Assembly: GCA_030746295.1 (NCBI GenBank)
Contig: JASLMY010000056.1
Coordinates: forward strand, 1 to 21,441
Length of the DNA: 21,441 nucleotides
Direction: 5' to 3'
Origin: Alphaproteobacteria bacterium
GTDB taxonomy: Bacteria; Pseudomonadota; Alphaproteobacteria; GCA-2731375
The position numbers and the translations under genes were made by a program. Shown piece after piece: positions 14,765-21,441 of this stretch; within the stretch, counting starts at the first letter, position 1, and each line of letters opens with the position of its first letter. Below the pieces are notes generated by a model. It made no database searches. It was not told where the DNA came from and saw only the letters and a program-made list of their open reading frames with translations.

Positions 14765-15718
14765 TCAAGCCGGGCTGGTGTCCTGGAAGGCCGTCGCCTC
14801 GAAGTCGTAGCGGGCGCTGCAGAACTCGCAGGTGACCAGGATTTGGCCACCCACCGTCATCTCCTCCAAGTCGGGGCCGGGTAGCGCCTCCAACACGCGC
14901 TCGGCCCGCGCGCGCGAGCAACGGCAGCCGAATTCGAGACCGACCTCGCGGAAGACCCGGACGCCGTCCTCGTGAAAGAGCCGATAGAGGAGCGTGTCCG
15001 GCGGCAAGTCGGGGTCCAGCAACTCGTCGTCGCGGGCGGTGGCGAGCAGAGTGACGGCGCGGTGCCAGTCCTCGGCCCATTCGTCCGGGTCGATCTCGAC
15101 GCCGCGAGCCAAGAGGGCCGGGTCGCCCTCGGGCAGGCGCTGCACCATCAGGGCGCCGGCCCGCCAGGCCTTGCCGCCGGCGCCGTCGTCGAGCTCGGCC
15201 GCGGCCACGCGGATGGCGGTCTGGACCTGCTCGGAATCACGAAAGTACTTGTGCGCGCACTCGGCCAGCGTCGCCCCCTCCAGCGGCACGATGCCCTGAT
15301 AGCGCTCGGCCTCCTCGCCCTGGTCGACGGTGAAGGCGAGATAGCCGCCGCCCATCAGCCGCGGCACCGGTGTCTGCGGCTCCTTGCTCGTATCGGCGAG
15401 TGCCCTCACCTGTGCCTCGTCGTACTGGACGTAGCCCCGGAGCATGCCCGGCGAGACGAAGTCGACCACCAGCATCCTGACGGCGCCGTCGCCCTTGGCC
15501 TGCAGCGAGAAGACGCCGTCGAACTTGAGGGCGCCGGCCAGCACCGAGGTCAGCGCGATCGCCTCGGCCAAGAGGCGGGCCACGGGCCAGGGGTAGGCAT
15601 GGCGGCGGACGATGGTGTCGACCGTGGCGCCGAGGCGGACCAGGCGGCCGCGGACCCCGGCCTCTTCCACCTGGAAGGGGCGGATCAGGTCATCGGGGGC
15701 GACATCCTCGAGGCTCAC
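14765..15718 (-). CDS. hslO: Redox-regulated chaperone Hsp33
   Basis: A 317-aa cytoplasmic holdase activated by oxidation. The four zinc-binding cysteines are present at the C-terminus: Cys265-x-Cys267 ([14 protein letters not shown]) and Cys297-x2-Cys300 ([12 protein letters not shown]). The N-terminal domain includes [20 protein letters not shown] and [17 protein letters not shown]. The start is a GTG at 15718 whose GTGA overlaps the argF stop, giving [20 protein letters not shown]; there is no ATG nearby. Length is slightly above E. coli Hsp33, as usual in Alphaproteobacteria. The argD-argF-hslO order is familiar for the class, though the link between arginine synthesis and the chaperone is not understood. 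Confidence 0.97.
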   Translation of the reverse strand: MSLEDVAPDDLIRPFQVEEAGVRGRLVRLGATVDTIVRRHAYPWPVARLLAEAIALTSVLAGALKFDGVFSLQAKGDGAVRMLVVDFVSPGMLRGYVQYDEAQVRALADTSKEPQTPVPRLMGGGYLAFTVDQGEEAERYQGIVPLEGATLAECAHKYFRDSEQVQTAIRVAAAELDDGAGGKAWRAGALMVQRLPEGDPALLARGVEIDPDEWAEDWHRAVTLLATARDDELLDPDLPPDTLLYRLFHEDGVRVFREVGLEFGCRCSRARAERVLEALPGPDLEEMTVGGQILVTCEFCSARYDFEATAFQDTSPA

Positions 15719-16641
15719 CCCAGACACCAGGCGAGGATGCCCTTTTGCGCGTGCAACCGGTTCTCGGCCTCGTCCCAAACCACCGAGCGGGCGCCGTCCA
15801 TGACCGCGTCGGTGACCTCCTCGCCGCGGTGCGCCGGCAGGCAGTGCAGGAAGAGGGCGTCCGGCTTCGCTAGCTCCATCGCCCGCTCGTTGATCTGATA
15901 GGGGGCCAGGAGGTTGTGCCGATCGGTGGCGTCCTTGTCGCCCATCGAGACCCAGGTGTCGGTGACGACGCAATCGGCGCCGTCGAGGGCGGCTTCCAGC
16001 TCCGACGTCACCGCGACCTCGGCACCGGCGTCGCGGGCCCAGGCGACGGCCGGCTCGGGCGGGCGCAGCTGGTCGGGGACCGCCAGGCGCAAATCGTAGC
16101 CGAAACGGGCCGCACCTTGGATCCATGAGACCGCGACGTTGTTGCCGTCGCCGGCCCAGGCCACCACCTTGCCGGCGACCTCGCCACGGTGCTCCTCGAT
16201 GGTCATGACGTCGGCCATCAGCTGGCAGGGATGGGTGGCATCCGTCAGGCCGTTGATCACCGGCACGGTGGCATGCGCCATCATCTCGGTCAGAACCTCG
16301 TGGCTGTGGGTCCTGAGCATGATGATGTCGACATAGCGCGACAGCACCCGGGCCGTGTCGGCGACGCTCTCGCCGCGGCCGAGCTGCATGTCGGCGGCAT
16401 TGGCGATGATGGTCTGGCCGCCAAGCTGGCGCATGGCGACGTCGAACGAGATCCGGGTCCGGGTCGAGGGCTTCTCGAAGATCATGGCCAAGAGGCGGCC
16501 GTCGAGCGGCCGGCCTTCGTCGACCACCGCCTTGCCCTTGCCGGCGCGGGCCGCCTTCAGCCCCTTGGCCTCCTCCAGAATGTCGCGGAGCGTTTGGCCG
16601 TCGAGCGCGTCGATGTCGGAGAAATGGCGGATGCTGCTCAC
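15715..16641 (-). CDS. argF: Ornithine carbamoyltransferase
   Basis: A 308-aa enzyme that condenses carbamoyl phosphate with ornithine to citrulline in arginine synthesis. Signatures: carbamoyl-phosphate loop [13 protein letters not shown] (Ser59-Thr60-Arg61-Thr62-Arg63), [11 protein letters not shown], ornithine loop VSMGDKD, and [11 protein letters not shown] with catalytic Cys267. The GTG start at 16641 overlaps the argD stop as GTGA, and its own stop overlaps the hslO GTG in the same way, so all three genes are probably translationally coupled. Full length for the family. Confidence 0.98.
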   Translation of the reverse strand: MSSIRHFSDIDALDGQTLRDILEEAKGLKAARAGKGKAVVDEGRPLDGRLLAMIFEKPSTRTRISFDVAMRQLGGQTIIANAADMQLGRGESVADTARVLSRYVDIIMLRTHSHEVLTEMMAHATVPVINGLTDATHPCQLMADVMTIEEHRGEVAGKVVAWAGDGNNVAVSWIQGAARFGYDLRLAVPDQLRPPEPAVAWARDAGAEVAVTSELEAALDGADCVVTDTWVSMGDKDATDRHNLLAPYQINERAMELAKPDALFLHCLPAHRGEEVTDAVMDGARSVVWDEAENRLHAQKGILAWCLG

Positions 16642-17810
16642 GACCCCAGCCCTTCCGCGACCTTCTCGATCACCGCCATCGCCTCGTCCACCTCGGCCTC
16701 GTCGACGACGAGTGGCGGCAGCAGGCGGACGATGTTGTCGCCGGCGGGCACCGTCAACAGGCCGGCATCGCGCAGCTGGGCGACGACGTCCAGGTTGGTG
16801 GCGTGGAACTTTATGCCGATCATCAGGCCCTGGCCGCGGACCTCCTCGATGGCGGTGCTGTTGCGCTCGCGCAGTGTTTCCAGACGTTGCATCAAGAGCT
16901 GTCCCATGGCCTGGACGTGCTCCAGAAAGCCGTCCGCCAGCATGACGTCGAGGACCGCGTTGCCGGCCGCCACGGCCAACGGGTTGCCGCCATAGGTCGA
17001 GCCGTGCGTGCCCGCGGTCATGCCGGCTGCCGCCTTCGCGGTGGCGAGGCAGGCGCCCAACGGAAAGCCGCCGCCGATGCCCTTGCCCAGCGCCGCGATA
17101 TCCGGCAGCGCATCGGTCCACTCGTGCGCCAACAGCTTGCCGGAACGGCCCATGCCGCTCTGCACCTCATCCACGATCAGCAACAGGCCGTGCTCGTCGC
17201 AGAGCGCCCTCAGCGCCTCCAAGTGACCGGCCGGCATCAGGTTGATGCCGCCCTCGCACTGCACCGGCTCGATCATGATGGCCGCGGTCTCGTCGGTGAT
17301 GGCGGCCCGCGTCGCCTCCAAGTCGCCGAAGGGCACGTGGTCGAAGCCTTCGACCTTCGGCCCGAAGCCTTCCAGGATCTTCTCCTGGCCGGTGGCGGCG
17401 ATGGTGGCGAGCGTGCGGCCGTGGAAGGCGTTCTCGAAGGTGATGATGCGATAGCGTTCCGGGTTGCCGGCGTGGTGATGGTAGCGGCGCGCGGTCTTGA
17501 TCGCGCACTCGTTGGCCTCGGCGCCCGAGTTGGCGAAGAACACCGTGTCGGCAAAGCTGTTGTCGACCAGGCGCTGGGCCAGGCGCTCCTGCCCCGGTAT
17601 GCGGAAGAGGTTCGAGCAGTGCATCAGCTGCCCGGCTTGGCTTCGGATCGCCTCCACCAGGTGGGGGTGCGAATGGCCGAGGCAGGTGACGGCGATGCCG
17701 GTCGAGAAATCGAGATAGCGGCCGCCGTCGGTGTCGAAGATGTGGCAGCCCTCGCCCCGGTCGAACGACACATCGGCCCGGCCATAGGTCGGCATCACGG
17801 CATCAATCAC
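16638..17810 (-). CDS. argD: Acetylornithine / succinyldiaminopimelate aminotransferase
   Basis: A 390-aa class-III PLP aminotransferase that makes N-acetylornithine and, in many bacteria, also serves the succinyl-DAP step between DapD and DapE. PLP residues: [11 protein letters not shown] (95-105), [13 protein letters not shown] with Asp214, and the Schiff-base Lys243 in [13 protein letters not shown]. The start is GTG at 17810, decided by AGGAGG six bases upstream (17822-17817); the ATG at 17795 is too far from it. The DAP role is interesting because dapD and dapE are in this window, but it is inferred. Transcription probably starts about 70 bp upstream and must pass the terminator at 17842-17863. 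Confidence 0.97.
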   Translation of the reverse strand: MIDAVMPTYGRADVSFDRGEGCHIFDTDGGRYLDFSTGIAVTCLGHSHPHLVEAIRSQAGQLMHCSNLFRIPGQERLAQRLVDNSFADTVFFANSGAEANECAIKTARRYHHHAGNPERYRIITFENAFHGRTLATIAATGQEKILEGFGPKVEGFDHVPFGDLEATRAAITDETAAIMIEPVQCEGGINLMPAGHLEALRALCDEHGLLLIVDEVQSGMGRSGKLLAHEWTDALPDIAALGKGIGGGFPLGACLATAKAAAGMTAGTHGSTYGGNPLAVAAGNAVLDVMLADGFLEHVQAMGQLLMQRLETLRERNSTAIEEVRGQGLMIGIKFHATNLDVVAQLRDAGLLTVPAGDNIVRLLPPLVVDEAEVDEAMAVIEKVAEGLGS

Positions 17811-17839
17811 GGCTTCCCTCCTGTCCGTCAATCGCGGAA

Positions 17840-17866
17840 TTAAAAAACGGCGCCAAGGCGCCGCAC
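17840..17866 (-). CDS. Possible 8-residue leader peptide with tandem Arg codons
   Basis: Codons GTG CGG CGC CTT GGC GCC GTT TTT TAA would give M-R-R-L-G-A-V-F. The two Arg codons lie in the 5' arm of the terminator stem and the stop lies at the end of its T-run. It begins about 12 nt after the predicted transcription start. There is no Shine-Dalgarno site, so translation would need to be leaderless-like. Arg codons are likely by chance in a GC stem, so this is speculative. Confidence 0.2.
   Translation of the reverse strand: MRRLGAVF
17842..17863 (-). terminator. Intrinsic terminator in the argD leader (candidate attenuator)
   Basis: On the minus strand CGGCGC and GCGCCG form a 6-bp GC stem around CTTG, followed directly by six T residues. 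This is a textbook intrinsic terminator for minus-strand transcription. It lies after the probable argD promoter and 31 nt before the argD GTG. No other minus-strand gene ends here, since the upstream gene is divergent, so its natural role would be premature termination of the argD-argF-hslO transcript. I see no clean competing anti-terminator stem. Confidence 0.75.
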
Positions 17867-17891
17867 TAACTGGTGGAGACCGTTCAGTTAG
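17866..17891. promoter_or_regulatory. 7-bp inverted repeat at the argD promoter
   Basis: CTAACTG (17866-17872) and CAGTTAG (17885-17891) are perfect inverted arms 12 bp apart. One arm covers the predicted -10 box of argD, so a repressor site at the DNA level is more likely than an RNA hairpin. No regulator is identified. Confidence 0.45.
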
Positions 17892-17914
17892 CGTCAAAGC
17901 CGCGCATCTGTCAA
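17886..17914 (-). promoter_or_regulatory. Candidate promoter of the argD-argF-hslO unit
   Basis: On the minus strand a perfect TTGACA (17914-17909) is followed after 17 bp by CTAACT (17891-17886), a weak -10. The exact -35 and standard spacing support it. Transcription would start near 17879 and give a leader of about 70 nt. Confidence 0.5.
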
Positions 17915-17955
17915 CGACCAAGGGGCTGCGAAAGAGGCGCCATTGGGGCCGCCGC

Positions 17956-17989
17956 TTGGCGCCCGGTACGCCATCGCGGATACTGTATC
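17956..17989 (+). promoter_or_regulatory. Candidate promoter and palindrome upstream of the racemase-fold gene
   Basis: TTGGCG (17956-17961), a 17-bp spacer and GATACT (17979-17984) resemble a sigma70 promoter. The -10 lies inside the perfect palindrome GATAC-T-GTATC (17979-17989), a possible operator. It would start transcription about 42 bp before the ATG at 18033. Confidence 0.45.
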
Positions 17990-18032
17990 GGACGGCGCGG
18001 CACTGGCACCGGGTTCAAAGGGGAAGGACACC

Positions 18033-18719
18033 ATGCATATCGGGCTCATCGGCGGCATCGGGCCGGCCGCCACCATCCACTATTACCAGGGCCTCGTCGA
18101 CGCGCATGCCGCCGCCGGCCAGGCGCTGGAGCTGACCATCGTCCAGGGGCAGGCCCGCGACCTGGTCGCGAACCTGTCGCAAGGTGCCGCCGAGCGACAG
18201 GCCGAGATCTTCTCGGCCCTCGTCGCGCGACTGCAGGCGGGCGGCGCCGAGGCCGCCGCGGTCACCTCGATGGGCGGGCATTTCTGCATTCGAGAGTTGG
18301 CCGCGATCTCGCCCTTGCCGCTGATCGACCTGGTGCCGGAAATGGCGGCGGAATTCGCCCGCCGCAAGCTCGGCCGCGTCGGCCTCATGGGCACGCGGAA
18401 CGTCATGGAGAGCCACGTCTACGGCGCTGCCGGATCGACCGAAGCGGTGCTGCCCGAAGGCGACGACTTGGGCGCGACGCACGACGCCTACATCGCCATG
18501 GCGCAGGCCGGCCGGGTGACCGACGAGCAGCGACGTTACTTCTTCAACGTCGCCGATCGCCTGGTCCGAGACCAGGGCGCCGAGGCGGTGGTGCTGGCCG
18601 GCACCGACCTCTTCCTCGCCTTCCAGGGCCACGATCCCGGCTACCCGGTGATCGACAGCGCCCAGGTCCACATCGACGCCATCCATCGCGCCGCGGTTCA
18701 AGGCCTCGGCGGCGGTTAG
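18033..18719 (+). CDS. Asp/Glu racemase-fold protein lacking the catalytic cysteines
   Basis: A 228-aa protein of the aspartate/glutamate racemase superfamily (MHIGLIGGIGPAATIHYYQG, GLMGTRNVMES, AEAVVLAGTDLFLAF). Active racemases use one Cys in each pseudo-symmetric half, in CNT-like and GCTE-like motifs. Here the first reads VTSMGGH and the second AGTD (Gly190-Thr191-Asp192). The only cysteine in the protein is Cys85, offset from the canonical place. A two-base racemase reaction with paired thiols is therefore unlikely; a lyase, isomerase or binding role is possible. AAGGA lies just upstream of the ATG at 18033. It diverges from argD and converges on the HAD gene, 12 bp away. Confidence 0.85.
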   Translation: MHIGLIGGIGPAATIHYYQGLVDAHAAAGQALELTIVQGQARDLVANLSQGAAERQAEIFSALVARLQAGGAEAAAVTSMGGHFCIRELAAISPLPLIDLVPEMAAEFARRKLGRVGLMGTRNVMESHVYGAAGSTEAVLPEGDDLGATHDAYIAMAQAGRVTDEQRRYFFNVADRLVRDQGAEAVVLAGTDLFLAFQGHDPGYPVIDSAQVHIDAIHRAAVQGLGGG

Positions 18720-18731
18720 CGAGTTGCGGGT

Positions 18732-19349
18732 TCAGACCCTGAGGCCGAGGTCGGCGAGGCAAGCCTTCAGGGCCGGCGCGCCGACGAACTGATGCGTCAT
18801 CAGCCCGGCGCGGCCGGCGCCGGCGATGTAGTCGGCCGTGTCGTCGATGAACAAGGTGCGCGTCGGATCGGCGCCCATGCGCTCGACCACGGCGAGGAAG
18901 GCCGCCGGGTCCGGCTTGGCCAAGCCCAGGACGCCGGAAAAATAGGCGTGCTGGCCGAAAAGCGCGTCGAGATCGGGCAGAATTCGCTCGATGCCCTGGG
19001 CCAGGAACGGGCCGTTGTTGGTCAACATCGCGCGCGTGACCTGGCCTTCCAGCGCCCGGACCAGGGCGAGCACGTCTTCGTTGCGCCGCATCGAGGCGAT
19101 GCGCGCCGACAGAAGTGCCTCGTAGGAAATATCGGCCTCGAGCTTTTCGCAGGTCAGGCGGCAGTATTCCTCGAGGTCGTAGCGCCCCTGATCGGCGGCC
19201 TCGTCGAAGCCGGAGGTCCAGATCCGCGCTTCGATCTCCGCCGGCTCGAGCCCGCACAGCTCGGAAAGCCGGCCGAGGCGAAGGGCGAAGTCGTAGTCGC
19301 ACAGGACCTCGTCCAGATCGAAGACGACCACTTCCACTTTTGACGTCAC
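18732..19349 (-). CDS. HAD-family phosphatase-like hydrolase
   Basis: A 205-aa haloacid-dehalogenase hydrolase. Motif I is VVFDLDEVLCDYD with Asp11 and Asp13; motif II MLTNNGPF with Thr110; motif III GLAKPDPAAF with Lys145; motif IV TLFIDDTADYI with Asp169 and Asp170. The cap domain is small and helical (residues about 20-90). The family includes phosphatases of sugar phosphates and similar metabolites; substrate unknown. The start is GTG at 19349, decided by AGGAG six bases upstream (minus strand); an upstream ATG at 19382 lacks a site. It follows the RraA-like gene by 80 bp on the same strand and could share its transcript. Confidence 0.9.
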   Translation of the reverse strand: MTSKVEVVVFDLDEVLCDYDFALRLGRLSELCGLEPAEIEARIWTSGFDEAADQGRYDLEEYCRLTCEKLEADISYEALLSARIASMRRNEDVLALVRALEGQVTRAMLTNNGPFLAQGIERILPDLDALFGQHAYFSGVLGLAKPDPAAFLAVVERMGADPTRTLFIDDTADYIAGAGRAGLMTHQFVGAPALKACLADLGLRV

Positions 19350-19429
19350 GGTTGACTCCTGAATTGTAGATGCTCGGGGCATCCCGGCCGGCTTCGCGGC
19401 CGTCACCAAGGGGGAGCCAGAGGAACGGC

Positions 19430-20074
19430 TCAGAACATTCCGTATTTCTTGTAGGCTTCGACCGGGTCGACGCCGGCCAGGATGGCGTCGCGCATCTCGT
19501 TCTCGGTCGAGGCCACGGCTTCGGTCTTGGCCACAACCTCCTCGGCGATGTCGGCCGGCAGGATGACGATGCCGTCGGTATCGGCCAGCACGTAGTCGCC
19601 GGCGCGGACGGCGACGCCGCCGATTTGGATCGGCTCGCCCATGCTCTCCACGAGCCAGCGCCCGCCGATGTCCTTGGGCGTGTAGAAGCGGGCGAAGACC
19701 GGGAAATCACGGCGCAACAGGAAGTCGACGTCTCGGCAGCCGCCGTCGGCGATGTAGCCCCGGACGCCTTTGAGCGTCAGCGCCTCGGCCGAGAGTTCGC
19801 CCATGAGCGCGATCTCGTCGTTGTTGGGCTGGCAGATCAGCACCTTGCCGGCGGGCGCTTGCGAAAGCACGGTGGCCCAGCCGAGCAACGTCCGGTCGAC
19901 GTCCATGCCCTTCTCGTAGTGGCCGTTGATGGTCTGGACCTCGCCGGCCAGATTGTCGCCTCGGCGGAGCGGGCGGATCGTCGGCGGCAAGACGCAGTCG
20001 TCGTGCCCCATCTCGCGCATGACGTCGTAGACGGCGGAGGCGTAGAGCTTTTCCAGACGTTCGGCGAGGTCCAT
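19430..20074 (-). CDS. RraA-family protein, HMG/oxaloacetate aldolase-like
   Basis: A 214-aa protein of the RraA/HMG-aldolase family. The active-site blocks are GELSAEALTLKGVRGYIADG and GGCRDVD: Gly92-Glu93, and the Arg114-Asp115 pair that in the family binds substrate and the divalent metal. Relatives cleave 4-hydroxy-4-methyl-2-oxoglutarate or decarboxylate oxaloacetate; others (true RraA) bind RNase E. At 214 aa it is longer than E. coli RraA, and the C-terminal extension (EEVVAKTEAVASTENEMRDA) resembles the aldolase group. AGGAGG lies seven bases before the ATG at 20074, deciding against the longer frame. A strong hairpin precedes it (20094-20113). Confidence 0.88.
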   Translation of the reverse strand: MDLAERLEKLYASAVYDVMREMGHDDCVLPPTIRPLRRGDNLAGEVQTINGHYEKGMDVDRTLLGWATVLSQAPAGKVLICQPNNDEIALMGELSAEALTLKGVRGYIADGGCRDVDFLLRRDFPVFARFYTPKDIGGRWLVESMGEPIQIGGVAVRAGDYVLADTDGIVILPADIAEEVVAKTEAVASTENEMRDAILAGVDPVEAYKKYGMF

Positions 20075-20093
20075 GTCGCGCCCTCCTGGCTCG

Positions 20094-20113
20094 GGGGGCC
20101 CGGTTCGGCCCCC
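20094..20113 (-). other. Strong GC hairpin in the leader of the RraA-like gene
   Basis: GGGGGCC and GGCCCCC form a perfect 7-bp stem around a 6-nt loop, 19 bp before the start codon and just upstream of AGGAGG. There is no T-run after it in the minus direction. It may stabilise the 5' end or restrict ribosome access. Confidence 0.4.
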
Positions 20114-20276
20114 TCTCTTGATAGGGGCTCGGCCGGCGGCCGGCAAGCGGCGGGCAATTGTTCGCTCAGAGCGGTACGGCTACAGTCGCCACAAACGCCG
20201 GTAAAGGCACTGGCGATCGGCGCACCGCCTCGGCGTCGGCTGCCTGCCGGAGCAACGGAGGGTCGAGAGCCGCGCC

Positions 20277-20993
20277 ATGAAGTACTTTATCGTCCACGCC
20301 CATCACGAGCCGAAGAGCTTCAACGGCGCCCTCACCCGGGCCGCGGCCGAGGCGCTGCCCGAGCACGGCCACGAGGTCGTGGTCTCCGACCTGCACGCCA
20401 TGGGCTTCGACGCGGTCTCGGATCGCGACAACTTCACCACCGTCGCCGACCCTGGCTATCTGAAGCAGCAGCAGGAGGAGATGTTCGCCAGCGAGCACGA
20501 CGGCTTCGCACCGGACATTCTGGCCGAGATGGAGAAGCTCGACTGTTGCGACGCCCTGGTCTTCCAGTTCCCCCTCTGGTGGTTCGGCCTGCCGGCGATC
20601 CTGAAGGGCTGGGTCGACCGGGTCTTTGCCATGGGCCGTGTTTACGGCGGCCGCCGCTGGTACGAGCATGGGGTCTTCGCCGGCAAGCGGGCGATGGTCT
20701 CGCTCACCACCGGCGGCGGGCCGAACTTCTATGCCGCGGATGGTCTCAACGGCGATTTGGAGATGATCCTCTTCCCCATCAATCACGGCATGCTTCGCTT
20801 CACCGGCTTCGACGTCGTGCCGCCGTTCGTCGCCTGGTCGCCGGCTCGAGTTGGCGACGAGGAACGGGCAGCCTATCTCGAGGCCTATGTCGCCCGCCTA
20901 CTCGACATCCAGAACATCCAGCCGATCGCCTATCCCGCGCTCGACGACTACGATCCCAAGACCTTTCGCCTGAAGAGCGGCGGCACAGGGTGA
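20277..20993 (+). CDS. NQO1/flavodoxin-fold NAD(P)H dehydrogenase (quinone)
   Basis: A 238-aa flavoprotein of the Flavodoxin_2 family (NQO1, MdaB, YwrO and relatives), which carries two electrons from NAD(P)H to quinones or similar acceptors. The FMN/FAD-binding N-terminus KYFIVHAHHEPKSFNGAL and the diagnostic block QFPLWWFGLPAILKGWVDRV are clear, followed by MVSLTTGGGPNFY. The ATG at 20277 is fixed by the family N-terminus; purine-rich GGAGGG lies 14 bases away and GAGAG seven. The DRE-TIM aldolase gene begins 10 bp after its stop, so the two are probably one operon. Confidence 0.93.
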   Translation: MKYFIVHAHHEPKSFNGALTRAAAEALPEHGHEVVVSDLHAMGFDAVSDRDNFTTVADPGYLKQQQEEMFASEHDGFAPDILAEMEKLDCCDALVFQFPLWWFGLPAILKGWVDRVFAMGRVYGGRRWYEHGVFAGKRAMVSLTTGGGPNFYAADGLNGDLEMILFPINHGMLRFTGFDVVPPFVAWSPARVGDEERAAYLEAYVARLLDIQNIQPIAYPALDDYDPKTFRLKSGGTG

Positions 20994-21003
20994 GCGGCGC
21001 GCG

Positions 21004-21441
21004 ATGCCGGTCGGGCCCATCCACGTCTACGACACCAGTTTGCGGGACGGCCTGCGCAATTCGGGCATCGCCATCGCGCTCGACGACAAGGTGCGCTTCG
21101 CCCGCCAGCTCGACCGGCTGAACGTCAGCGCCATCGAGGTCGGCTTCGGTGGCCCGACCCAGGTCGAGACGATGACCCGACTGGCCGGTGCCGTCGAGAA
21201 GGCCGCGGTCTTCGGTCTCTCTCGCGTCAACCGCCGGGACGTCGACAGGGTGCTTGGCAGCGTCGCGGCGGCCAAGCATCCGGGCATCAACGTCTTCAGC
21301 CCGGCCTCGCCCCGGTTTCTGGAACATGTGGGACAGACACCCACGGCAGCGCTCACCGCCTCTCTAAAGGCGGTCGCCCACGCCAAGCCCCATGTCGCGC
21401 AGCTCGTGTTTACGGCACAAGACGCGGTGCAGGCGGAGCGG
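21004..21441 (+). CDS. DRE-TIM aldolase (LeuA/CimA/HMG-CoA-lyase superfamily), 3' end beyond window
   Basis: The first 146 residues of a DRE-TIM metallolyase domain are visible; the gene runs off the window. The hallmark is YDTSLRDGLRNSG, where the Arg-Asp pair and metal-binding Asp of the superfamily are kept; the Gln that follows DG in many synthases (DGEQ, DGNQ) or lyases (DGLQ) is replaced by Arg. Further blocks are LNVSAIEVGFGGPTQVETMT, INVFSPASPRFLEH and AQLVFTAQDAVQAER, which align with the synthase branch (VEFSPEDA-like). It could be an isopropylmalate, citramalate or homocitrate synthase, or an HMG-CoA lyase relative; without the C-terminus I cannot choose. Confidence 0.85.
   Translation, partial: MPVGPIHVYDTSLRDGLRNSGIAIALDDKVRFARQLDRLNVSAIEVGFGGPTQVETMTRLAGAVEKAAVFGLSRVNRRDVDRVLGSVAAAKHPGINVFSPASPRFLEHVGQTPTAALTASLKAVAHAKPHVAQLVFTAQDAVQAER

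Overview
The window is GC-rich, densely coded bacterial DNA. It looks like the chromosome of an alphaproteobacterium, probably of the Rhodospirillales or a neighbouring order. This is inferred from gene content and order (pyrimidine 5'-nucleotidase, dapD, dapE, truA, fmt, def, rmuC; then apaG; then argD, argF, hslO) and from strong C/G preference at third codon positions. I see no rRNA, tRNA, CRISPR array, phage gene or intact transposase.

Layout. (1) 96-1896: a GcvA-like LysR regulator (-) diverges from a 62-aa protein (+); two copies of the decamer TAGAATTTCT lie between them as a candidate operator. A small secreted four-cysteine protein follows. (2) 1957-5361 (+): HAD pyrimidine 5'-nucleotidase, dapD and dapE (succinylase branch of lysine/diaminopimelate synthesis) and a five-helix membrane protein that starts inside the dapE stop. 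(3) 5343-7710 (-): def, fmt and truA (N-terminal formyl-methionine cycle and tRNA pseudouridine). Two adjacent imperfect inverted repeats are wedged between def and fmt, one ending 3 nt from the fmt start codon. (4) 7851-8981 (+): rmuC, followed by a 468-bp stretch with a 30-bp-arm hairpin and a candidate 42-aa ORF on the minus strand. (5) 9450-13048 (+): an uncharacterised radical SAM protein with a cysteine-rich C-terminus, a MaoC-like hydratase, apaG and a TrkH-type K+ transporter.

(6) 13070-17810 (-): argD, argF and hslO, joined by GTGA stop/start overlaps and all starting with GTG, then a lipoprotein and a luciferase-like oxidoreductase. The argD leader carries a clear intrinsic terminator about 32 nt before the argD start. 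A possible 8-codon leader peptide with tandem Arg codons overlaps that terminator, so arginine-responsive attenuation is a testable hypothesis. (7) 18033-18719 (+): a racemase-fold protein, divergent from argD, that lacks both catalytic cysteines of Asp/Glu racemases. (8) 18732-20074 (-): an RraA/HMG-aldolase-like protein and a HAD phosphatase. (9) 20277-21441 (+): an NQO1-like flavoprotein and the start of a DRE-TIM aldolase (LeuA/CimA/HMG-CoA-lyase fold), cut by the window end.

Most of the window is housekeeping. The least explained parts are the argD leader, the cluster of hairpin elements between 7.0 and 9.1 kb, the radical SAM protein, the cysteine-less racemase homologue and the LysR/small-protein pair. 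I did not find a defence system, biosynthetic cluster or mobile island that I could defend as a new multi-gene system.
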